Notes under the pieces: model-generated | What the model was told of the DNA's origin: nothing | Databases searched by the model: none | What the model saw: the letters and a program-made list of their open reading frames with translations, nothing else | NCBI RefSeq assembly: GCF_000208925.1 | Contig: NW_001915144.1 | Location: 7,323-19,390, forward strand | Source: Entamoeba histolytica HM-1:IMSS | Lineage: Eukaryota; Evosea; Mastigamoebida; Endamoebidae | DNA length: 12,068 nt | Direction: 5' to 3' | In this document: positions 6,091-12,068 of the stretch, in pieces | How the letters are laid out: every line of letters starts with the position of its first letter | How positions within the stretch are numbered: the stretch's first letter is position 1 | Position numbers and translations under genes: made by a program

Positions 6091-8553
6091 ATGCAAACAG
6101 TGATAAGAACAACAAATACCTTTGAAGGAGATTTGAGTAATGAACAGACAGAATATAATATTGATGCAATTATGAAAGGAAAAGATCAAGAAACATTCTT
6201 CAAAAATACAGTAAGTAAGATGATTAAAAGAGTTATTGAAGGGACTGATCTTTATGTTATGTGTTATGGAGGAAAGCAGTCTGGAAAAACATTTAGTTTA
6301 GAAGGGTGTTTTAATAATATTGATTTTACTAATGCTGGATTGATTCCACGATCAATTAATGCACTTATTGAAGAATTAAAAACAAAAGGAAAATATACAA
6401 TTCGAGTGAGTTATATTCAAGTTGAAGATAAAAAGATTAGTGATTTATTATGTGAAGGTGAGAGTGATGTTTTATTGAAAGAGCCAACAAAAAAATTTAA
6501 AAATCAACTTGGAGGAGTTATGTTTCTCTGTGCAACAGAATTAACAGTTACAGAAAGTACTACATCACAAGTTTTTTCTAAATTAAATGTTCTTAGAAAA
6601 GAGAGAACAAAGAATGAAATAGAAAAACTTGAAAACGTTTGTAGAGTATTCTCAGCTTCAATAATTTCATCAGAAGAAGAAAAAAGAGGACAAAAAGAAT
6701 ATATTGATTGTGGAAGAATTACATTTATTGATCTTCCATGTTGTTGGGAAGAAAGTAATCATAAAGGAAGTTTACTTAATGGATTAAATTGTTATGTTGA
6801 ATCAAATAGAGAACAAAGAATGAGATTATCTACAAAGAATAATGACATTACCCGTATTTTACAAGAAGCATTAGGTGGACAAGGATTTTTAATAGCAATT
6901 GGATGTATTTCATCAATAAATCAACAAGAAACTATTCAAACATTAAGGTTTTTAAATAAATTAAAAACTATTAAGAATGTTCCAATATATTCAAGACATA
7001 TATTAAAATCAGTTTATGATAATTATTTAGATGAAGAAATAAAACAATTAAATTATCAATACTCTGATCTTCTTAGAAAAAATGTTATTTCTAAAGAGGC
7101 ATTAGAAGCAAAAAAACTTCAACAAGACATTCAAAATCAAAGATACACTAATGTTCAAATTGGTAGTTTAATTCAAAGAGTTAGAAAAGAGTCAGAACCA
7201 GAATATAATAAAATTAATCAAAAGATTTTAATAGCAAATGAATATATTACAAAAAAGAAAAGAACTGAATTAGAACTTAGAGATAAAATTACAGATATGA
7301 TTGATTTAGCTAAAAAAATTGAAGAACATAATAAACAATTAGAAGATATGATTCAAAAACAAGTTGAAGAAGCACAAAGACAAAAAGAATATATTGAAAA
7401 AAGTATTAATGAATGTAGAATAGATGTTGATGAATTTAAAAAAAAATATAATGAAGGAGAAGAAAAAATCATTGAATTAATGAAAGAAATAAATAATCAT
7501 TTAGAAGGAGAAGAATGTAGAAAAATAGAACTTCCAAAATATTCATCAATGAATGAAATTAATGAGATGTTAAATAAAGTAATTATTTCATTTAAATATG
7601 ATGGAAAAAAAACAATAAAAATAATAGAAGATGTATTAGAAGAAAGTCAACAAGAAATGAATGATTTTGAACTTCTTATAAATCAAATGATTAATAGATT
7701 AGAACAAGGAAAAAGTAGATGGAGTCCAGTTGAAGATAAAATTATTGAACAATTTCAATTACTTATTCAATTCATTCAACAACAAAAAAAAGAAATGGAA
7801 GAAGAAATAAAAGAAAAAGAAAAAATAAAAGAAAAAGAAATTAATCAAATTCAAAGAAATAAAGAAGAAATTAAAAAAGAAATAAAAGAGTTAATACCAG
7901 AAATGAATAAAGAAATAGAATCAATTATTCAAAAATATCAACTAATTATTAGTAATTCTATTAAAGAAAAAAATAATGAATATTTTCCTATTGGAAATGA
8001 AATTAAAATGGAAGAATGTATGGAAATATTTGAACAAAAAATTCAAAATAAAATAGAAGAAGTAAAAAAAGAATTAGAAATTGAAATTCTAAAAGATAAT
8101 GGAAATGAAGAAAAAATAATGAAAAAAATGAAAGATTCAATAGAAGAAGAAAAACAAAAAAATAGATTTGAACAAGAAGTCTTTAAAGAAAGTATTGAAA
8201 AAACTAAAATTGCTATTCAAAAGATTTTTGATGAAAGTGGAGTGATTGATTTTATTAAAGAACAATGTAATTTATTAAATGAAGATGATAAAAAATTAAA
8301 ACAAAAACATCTTCCATTAAAAAAGTTATTTCAAGAAAGTTATAAATCATTAAATGAATTATTTAATGAAATTAATACAATTTTAAATGAATTTATTGAA
8401 AAAGTTAATCATATTACTATTGACTATGAATCTGAAATTGTTATTGAAAGAATTCAAAGTCCACCTATTCCTTCAATATTAATGCAAAATTCTGAATATC
8501 CAACAGTATTAGATGATATTGATTCTTCTAAATTAATACTTAAAAAAAATTAA
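6091..8553 (+). CDS. Divergent kinesin-like protein with long coiled-coil tail
   Basis: The protein is 820 aa. Residues about 20-300 align with a kinesin motor. They include a P-loop-like GGKQSGKT (60-67; usual GQTGSGKT), 'GLIPRSINALI' (83-93) and 'VSYIQVEDKKISDLL' (106-120). A switch II-like 'DLPCCWEE' (214-221; usual DLAGSE) is followed by 'ITRILQEALGG' (253-263) and 'ETIQTLRFLNKLKTIKN' (280-296), which ends the motor before the neck. Switch I (usual NxxSSRSH) is barely recognisable near 182-191. The usual N-terminal VRVRP strand is missing, and the P-loop lies about 25 residues earlier than normal. Residues about 310-770 are Lys/Glu/Gln-rich heptad-like coiled coil with a duplicated hexamer (573-584). 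Kinesins move along or remodel microtubules, in Entamoeba mostly the intranuclear spindle. Whether this one hydrolyses ATP is doubtful. An in-frame TAA at 6085-6087 fixes the start unless an unseen exon exists. Confidence 0.85.
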   Translation: MQTVIRTTNTFEGDLSNEQTEYNIDAIMKGKDQETFFKNTVSKMIKRVIEGTDLYVMCYGGKQSGKTFSLEGCFNNIDFTNAGLIPRSINALIEELKTKGKYTIRVSYIQVEDKKISDLLCEGESDVLLKEPTKKFKNQLGGVMFLCATELTVTESTTSQVFSKLNVLRKERTKNEIEKLENVCRVFSASIISSEEEKRGQKEYIDCGRITFIDLPCCWEESNHKGSLLNGLNCYVESNREQRMRLSTKNNDITRILQEALGGQGFLIAIGCISSINQQETIQTLRFLNKLKTIKNVPIYSRHILKSVYDNYLDEEIKQLNYQYSDLLRKNVISKEALEAKKLQQDIQNQRYTNVQIGSLIQRVRKESEPEYNKINQKILIANEYITKKKRTELELRDKITDMIDLAKKIEEHNKQLEDMIQKQVEEAQRQKEYIEKSINECRIDVDEFKKKYNEGEEKIIELMKEINNHLEGEECRKIELPKYSSMNEINEMLNKVIISFKYDGKKTIKIIEDVLEESQQEMNDFELLINQMINRLEQGKSRWSPVEDKIIEQFQLLIQFIQQQKKEMEEEIKEKEKIKEKEINQIQRNKEEIKKEIKELIPEMNKEIESIIQKYQLIISNSIKEKNNEYFPIGNEIKMEECMEIFEQKIQNKIEEVKKELEIEILKDNGNEEKIMKKMKDSIEEEKQKNRFEQEVFKESIEKTKIAIQKIFDESGVIDFIKEQCNLLNEDDKKLKQKHLPLKKLFQESYKSLNELFNEINTILNEFIEKVNHITIDYESEIVIERIQSPPIPSILMQNSEYPTVLDDIDSSKLILKKN
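7805..7840 (+). repeat. Perfect 18-bp tandem duplication in the kinesin coiled coil
   Basis: The unit AAATAAAAGAAAAAGAAA occurs at 7805-7822 and 7823-7840 and encodes a repeated IKEKEK hexamer. It is probably replication slippage in low-complexity coiled-coil DNA, and copy number may vary between strains. Confidence 0.8.
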
Positions 8554-8566
8554 ATGATTTGAATGT

Positions 8567-8606
8567 TTATTTAAACTTTTTTTTTTCTTTCTTTTAAAAG
8601 AATTTA
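8567..8606 (+). promoter_or_regulatory. Putative core promoter of the TLDc gene
   Basis: TTATTTAAAC (8567-8576) matches 9 of 10 positions of the Entamoeba TATA element GTATTTAAAC. It begins only 13 nt after the kinesin stop codon. An initiator-like AAAAGAATTTA (8596-8606) follows about 20-30 nt later and leaves a leader of about 20 nt before ATG 8622, typical of the genus. The spacing and the short leader make this the most convincing promoter in the window. Confidence 0.5.
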
Positions 8607-8621
8607 TTTAGTTCTTTTATT

Positions 8622-9170
8622 ATGAATTTATCTTTATTAGAATCATTAAAACAATGGACTAATTGTACTCAATTTCAAATTATTTATGACACTCGTGTAG
8701 AGGAATTTACTATTCAACAAATTCAAAGAATATTGTATGGAAAAGATAATATTGTTCTGTTAATCCAAACTGTTGAAAATGATTTATTTGGTACTTATCA
8801 TTCTCAAATACCAACTAAAAGAATTGTTCAACAACCACAGCAATTCTCAAATTGGGTTGGAAAATCTGATGAAAATATTTTCCTTTTTAGTTTAAATAAT
8901 CATAATTCTCCTAATACTCCATTAAAATTTCTTTCAAAAGCATTAACTGAAACTTGCTTATGTTTAAATACAAATGAGTCTCATTTTGAAATTGTTCTTT
9001 GGATTAGTTATTGCATTAATTTGCTTAAACCTTTAAATTCTTCAAAAAGTTTTGTCTTTCCTTCAATCAAGGATTATTTCTATGTTAATTCCCCTGATGA
9101 TTTATTAGGCAAACCAAATTTTATGTCTACTTTTATTCCAAAACGTTTTCTTATACTTCAAGGAAATTAA
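8622..9170 (+). CDS. Small TLDc-domain protein
   Basis: The protein has 182 residues, essentially one TLDc domain. Matching features, in order, are 'LKQWTNCTQFQIIYDTR' (9-25), a helix region 'FTIQQIQRILYGK' (29-41) and 'NIVLLIQTVENDLFGTYHSQ' (43-62), the hallmark Ile-rich strand followed by a phi-FG-x-Y motif. Then comes 'ENIFLFSLN' (84-92), and the closing strand 'PKRFLILQ' (173-180) replaces the family's usual F-x-x-x-x-L-x-V-W end. TLDc proteins are linked to oxidative-stress protection and V-ATPase binding in animals and yeast. Entamoeba has multiple TLDc genes of largely unknown function, many with an extra N-terminal region that is absent here. No signal peptide or membrane segment. The gene is 68 bp from the kinesin stop, on the same strand, and converges on a small minus-strand ORF with one base between stop codons. 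Confidence 0.75.
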   Translation: MNLSLLESLKQWTNCTQFQIIYDTRVEEFTIQQIQRILYGKDNIVLLIQTVENDLFGTYHSQIPTKRIVQQPQQFSNWVGKSDENIFLFSLNNHNSPNTPLKFLSKALTETCLCLNTNESHFEIVLWISYCINLLKPLNSSKSFVFPSIKDYFYVNSPDDLLGKPNFMSTFIPKRFLILQGN

Positions 9171-9173
9171 TTT
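9164..9173. terminator. Palindromic 3'-end (polyadenylation-type) motif shared by convergent genes
   Basis: AAATTAATTT is a perfect 10-bp palindrome. On the plus strand its TAATTT overlaps the TLDc stop codon. On the minus strand its TAATTT lies three nt past the stop codon of the small acidic ORF. TAATTT-type motifs next to stop codons, followed by T-rich sequence, are typical of Entamoeba mRNA 3' ends. The assignment is by motif and position only. Confidence 0.45.
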
Positions 9174-9360
9174 AATGTTCTCTTTCACTAGTTTTATCTT
9201 CTATTCTAAATTCATTGTCATCACCAAAATCATCATCAAAATCATCACCAAAGTCATCGTAAAATTCATACTCTTCATTTACCTTTTCTTCTAAAATAAA
9301 ATCATTATCATCAATAGCAAAAACTAAACTTATAATATAAATAATATAATATATAAACAT
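9172..9360 (-). CDS. Small secreted acidic protein, hypothetical
   Basis: This is a 62-aa ORF starting at ATG 9360. Residues 1-15 form a clean signal-peptide-like hydrophobic run (MFIYYIIYIISLVFA), with probable cleavage after Ala15. The mature part is about 47 residues and very acidic, with Asp/Glu in roughly half the positions. An internal near-repeat DDFGDDFDDDFGDD lies at 35-48. It has no cysteine and no recognised domain. Acidic runs of this kind often bind divalent cations such as calcium, but that is speculation. The reading frame, the signal peptide and the precise fit of its stop against the TLDc 3' end argue for a real gene. The short length and low complexity argue for caution. It diverges from the acyltransferase gene across a 316-bp intergenic region. 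Confidence 0.5.
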   Translation of the reverse strand: MFIYYIIYIISLVFAIDDNDFILEEKVNEEYEFYDDFGDDFDDDFGDDNEFRIEDKTSEREH

Positions 9361-9676
9361 CTCTCCTTTCTTTATATTTTTTTAGTCTTTCTTTATTCAG
9401 TTTTTTTCCATATGTTATTTATAACAAATAATAACAGTATTGGATAGACATTATATTTCCTCAATATCAGTAACTTAAGAATAGAAATAGAAATCGATGA
9501 TTCTTGTTGCAAAAACAAAACATAGAAAAGAACATTAATCGATTAAAATACTCGGTAATGAGATTTTTATCAAATTATAATTTGAACCTTTCCTCGTGAA
9601 ATAGTTGATTACTCCATTTTTGTAGAAAAGGGAAGATTTAAACTTAAAAAAAAAAACAAGAGGCTGTTTATTCTTG
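9361..9676. other. Divergent intergenic region (small acidic ORF and acyltransferase gene)
   Basis: The 316 bp between two divergent start codons must hold both promoters if the small ORF is real. Toward the acyltransferase there is AGATTTAAAC (9634-9643), an 8 of 10 match to the Entamoeba TATA element, 34 nt before the ATG. Two ATCGAT sites (about 9495 and 9537) bracket a 40-nt segment, and a GAACC motif lies near 9584. No ORF or RNA gene is seen. Confidence 0.55.
9634..9643 (+). promoter_or_regulatory. Putative TATA-like box of the acyltransferase gene
   Basis: AGATTTAAAC matches 8 of 10 positions of GTATTTAAAC. It sits 34 nt upstream of ATG 9677, so transcription would begin only a few nt before the start codon, as is common in Entamoeba. 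Confidence 0.4.
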
Positions 9677-11173
9677 ATGGGACCTTTTATTATTACAATC
9701 TTTATTATGTACTTGATTAATATACCTCTAACTTATACCTTATCTTTGTTCTTTAGAAGAAACTCACTCTACACAGTCTTATCTATATTCTTTCCTTTTT
9801 TAACTGAGCTTTTATTATTTATTCTTAATAAACCAAACCTTGGTGAAGGGAAAGATTTTATGGATTTTGTTGATGTGTGTTGGTACAGATTAACAACACC
9901 AGAAAATCCAATGGTGATTACTGCAAGTATTGGTGGGAAAGGACAAATTGATTGGAAAAATGCAAGGCAGTTACTTTTTCTAGAATTTACTAAACACAAA
10001 AGATTCTGTCAAAGAATTAGCAAGTTGAATGGTTATTATATTCTAGAGTCTGTTCCAATGAATATTGATAACCATATTATCATTGATACTACAGCATTTA
10101 AAACGTATGAACAATATATAAACATACTAGAAAAATATAAATCAGCTCCATTAGACACTGATAAACCTCAATGGAAAATATACTTGTATACTAATGTAAT
10201 GAATGAATGGAGAATTCTAGCAAGAGTTTCTCATTGTTATTGTGATGGAATGACTGCAATGAGATTATTGAAAGAGTCTACACAGCATATATCTTCAATT
10301 ATTTTTAATGAAGAGCCAAATTATCATTTTTTGGATATAAATAAACAAATACCTAAATTATCGAGTCTAGCAAATAAACAACAACCAGCAACAATTATTA
10401 AAAGACTCTGTAGAATTTTAATAATCCCTTATTACATGGTTAAGTCATTTTTTGTTAGAGGAGATTTTACCAAAGAACTAAGGAAACCATTGAGTGGAAA
10501 GCAATTAGTTTTTTGGAGGAAACTTGATTCAATTGAAAATATTAAATCAATTGCAAGGTATTATGATGGTACATTAAACTCATTATTATTCTCTTGTTTG
10601 AACATTAGCTATTCAAACATATTAAAAAGAAAAGGAAGTTCAAGCAAACAATTACAATTCTATATTGCGACTAATCTAAGACCTTTTGAACCTCAAATCA
10701 AACTAGGTAATAATATTGGACTGTTATTAATGAAATTACCATTACAAGAAACAGACTTAAATTCCCTTGTCAAGTATATGAAAAAACAGTTAGACAACGC
10801 AAAGGAAAGTATGGAGGCTTATTCTTATTATCTTCTTCAAGGTTTTGTTGGACTACTTCCTGATTGGATGGAATCAATTGGGATTAAAATTGTATCACAA
10901 AAAGCTACATTAAATGTAACTACATTACCTGGACCACAAGACAAAGTGAATTTTTTCGGTTCTGAAGTTGATGATTTTATTGGGTTTGTCCCTCACTTAG
11001 GGACAACAGGTAATGGAATTAGTTTTATTGGAAGTGGTGGTGATCTTTTTGTTAGTTTTGCTGTTGATAGTAATTTAGATATAGACCCAAAAAAACTTTA
11101 TGAGAATTTTGAATCTGCATATCATCAATTCTCTTCAACCAAAGAATATAACAAATTGTTGTGTTGTTATTAA
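9677..11173 (+). CDS. Membrane-anchored WS/DGAT-family acyltransferase (wax ester synthase / diacylglycerol acyltransferase type)
   Basis: The protein is 498 aa from ATG 9677; the open frame extends one codon further to a TTG, which is not a likely eukaryotic start. Two hydrophobic segments (about 3-25 and 31-51) should anchor it in the ER. The catalytic-type motif S-H-x-x-x-D-G lies at 185-191 (H186, D190, G191); family members usually have HHxxxDG, so the first His is Ser but the catalytic second His remains. Other family features are 'PLDTDKPQWKIYLY' (158-171), a WR-containing strand (280-281), 'TNLRPFEP' (332-339), 'LGNNIGLLLMKLP' (343-355) and 'NVTTLPGPQ' (413-421). The last is the conserved NxPGP-like motif of the C-terminal domain. 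The family transfers fatty acyl groups from acyl-CoA to diacylglycerol or long-chain alcohols. Substrate cannot be told from sequence; storage lipid or special ester synthesis at the ER is likely. Length is normal and no intron is needed. Confidence 0.85.
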   Translation: MGPFIITIFIMYLINIPLTYTLSLFFRRNSLYTVLSIFFPFLTELLLFILNKPNLGEGKDFMDFVDVCWYRLTTPENPMVITASIGGKGQIDWKNARQLLFLEFTKHKRFCQRISKLNGYYILESVPMNIDNHIIIDTTAFKTYEQYINILEKYKSAPLDTDKPQWKIYLYTNVMNEWRILARVSHCYCDGMTAMRLLKESTQHISSIIFNEEPNYHFLDINKQIPKLSSLANKQQPATIIKRLCRILIIPYYMVKSFFVRGDFTKELRKPLSGKQLVFWRKLDSIENIKSIARYYDGTLNSLLFSCLNISYSNILKRKGSSSKQLQFYIATNLRPFEPQIKLGNNIGLLLMKLPLQETDLNSLVKYMKKQLDNAKESMEAYSYYLLQGFVGLLPDWMESIGIKIVSQKATLNVTTLPGPQDKVNFFGSEVDDFIGFVPHLGTTGNGISFIGSGGDLFVSFAVDSNLDIDPKKLYENFESAYHQFSSTKEYNKLLCCY

Positions 11174-11201
11174 TTTGTTATTCGTTTTAATATTATTTTT
11201 T
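11171..11201 (+). terminator. 3'-end motif of the acyltransferase gene
   Basis: TAATTT (11171-11176) overlaps the stop codon and is followed by a T-rich run to about 11201. This is the same arrangement as at the TLDc gene and is typical of Entamoeba mRNA 3' ends. Motif-based only. Confidence 0.4.
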
Positions 11202-12068
11202 GTCATTAAAAAAAGAAAAAGAATAAAAAAAAAACAAGAGATAATGAATAAAAAAAATGAAGGGTATTAAATAAGAAATGAGAATGAAGAAAATGAAATA
11301 AAATGTGGGTGATGATAATGGTGAATAGAAATAATGAAGGTAACCAAAGAAATAAAGAAGATATTATTGAATACTATGAAGTGAAGAAATGAGGAAGAGA
11401 AAGAGAGAAAGAGAAAAAAGAAGAAGTTATAAATAAAGAATAAGATAGATAAAAGAAGTTAAATAAATATCAAGACAAGAAAAATAAAGAAGATACGTTT
11501 TACAGAAGAAATAAAATTGCGAAATGAAAGAATGTTATAAAAAGTAAAAATGAAATGATTAGAATAATGAAGTAATATATAGAAGAAACAGTAAATGAGA
11601 TAGGAGAAATAAATAATTCAAAAAGAAAAAGGAATATAAAAATAGATGTTATAAGTTGTCAGAATAGAATAAAAGAAAAATACAAAATTAAATGATAAAT
11701 ATATAGATTCAAAATAATGTAAAGGTTATATAAATTACATTGGTTAAAATTAAAATATATGTGGTTGTTAAAGTAAATAAATTGAAGAAATAATAATAAT
11801 GAGAATCAAATGTATTAAAAGATTTAAGATACAAAGGAATAATTTTGTATAAATTATGAATAATCACAATAAAAGAAATTTTAATGATTTATAAGTATGT
11901 AAAATTATAAAATAAAAACAATAAATATTAAACAACTAAAGAAGAAATTAACATAATGTAATGAGTATCAAACAACAAATAAAATATAAATTGATATAGC
12001 ATTATAAAGAAAATGAACATAGAATAACATTTAATAATATTGAATAAAGTATAAATAATAATAAATTT
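11202..12068. other. Purine-biased gene-free region
   Basis: From about 11200 to the window end the plus strand is dominated by A and G, with very little C. The strongest part is 11200-11720, for example the GAGAAAGA-type runs near 11395-11430. The composition changes sharply after the T-rich 3' end of the acyltransferase. No intact ORF of note is present. One plus-strand frame (11303-11695, 131 codons) has five internal stops and reads Lys/Glu/Asn-rich, starting with a 29-codon ORF at 11303-11392. This could be low-complexity non-coding DNA or a decayed coiled-coil-type coding sequence. Confidence 0.6.

Noticed and set aside
9361..9369. GGAGAG just before the small acidic ORF, resembling a bacterial ribosome-binding site
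   Set aside because: The window is clearly eukaryotic (spliceosomal intron, VHS, PH and kinesin domains), so this purine run is coincidental.
9674..9676. TTG start one codon before the acyltransferase ATG
   Set aside because: Initiation at TTG is not expected in a eukaryotic nuclear gene; the adjacent ATG at 9677 is the natural start.
9769..9999. 76-codon minus-strand ORF
   Set aside because: It is antisense to the 5' part of the acyltransferase gene, whose family match is clear; it shows no protein features of its own.
11303..11392. 29-codon ORF as a gene
   Set aside because: It is too short, has no signal or domain, and sits in low-complexity purine-rich DNA; mentioned only as part of that region.
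1..12068. tRNA, rRNA, CRISPR or intact LINE/SINE elements
   Set aside because: No cloverleaf-like GC-rich segments, regular repeat-spacer arrays, reverse transcriptase motifs or transposase genes were seen on either strand.

Overview
The window is nuclear DNA of a very A+T-rich eukaryote, and the best fit is an Entamoeba species of the E. histolytica/dispar/nuttalli type. Four things point there. Codons are almost all A/T-ending. One gene is split by a 58-nt intron with the typical Entamoeba ends (GTTTGTT...TAG). TATA-like boxes close to the Entamoeba core element GTATTTAAA(C/G) sit just upstream of genes. TAATTT-type 3' end motifs overlap stop codons. The species cannot be fixed from the sequence alone. 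No rRNA, tRNA, CRISPR or intact transposon was seen.

Layout, left to right. (1) Positions 1-733, minus strand: the N-terminal part of a ubiquitin-like-fold plus PH-domain protein that runs off the left edge. (2) 896-1939, minus strand: a 347-aa single-pass type II membrane glycoprotein of unknown family. (3) 1940-3958: a 2-kb gene-poor stretch holding a stop-riddled, slightly GC-richer patch (about 2900-3420, minus strand) that may be a decayed gene. (4) 3959-5309, plus strand: a two-exon gene for a VHS-GAT protein (TOM1/GGA-like endosomal sorting adaptor). Read naively it looks like two unrelated ORFs. (5) 5310-6090: intergenic, with a nested imperfect inverted repeat (about 5578-5800) and the putative promoter of the next gene. 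(6) 6091-8553, plus strand: a divergent kinesin with a damaged-looking nucleotide pocket and a long coiled-coil tail. (7) 8622-9170, plus strand: a small TLDc-domain protein, only 68 bp downstream. (8) 9172-9360, minus strand: a tiny secreted acidic protein whose stop codon lies one base from the TLDc stop. A perfect palindrome there could serve both 3' ends. (9) 9677-11173, plus strand: a membrane-anchored WS/DGAT-family acyltransferase. (10) 11174-12068: gene-free sequence with a striking plus-strand purine bias.

There is no operon logic here. The products fit a phagocytic amoeba: membrane-associated signalling (PH), endosomal ubiquitin-cargo sorting (VHS-GAT), microtubule-based functions (kinesin), TLDc biology and neutral-lipid or ester synthesis. 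Any functional link between neighbours is inference. The most useful results are the intron that reconstitutes the VHS-GAT protein, the kinesin with degenerate switch motifs, the shared palindromic 3' end, the inverted-repeat structure and the purine-biased tail. I found no clearly new multi-gene system.
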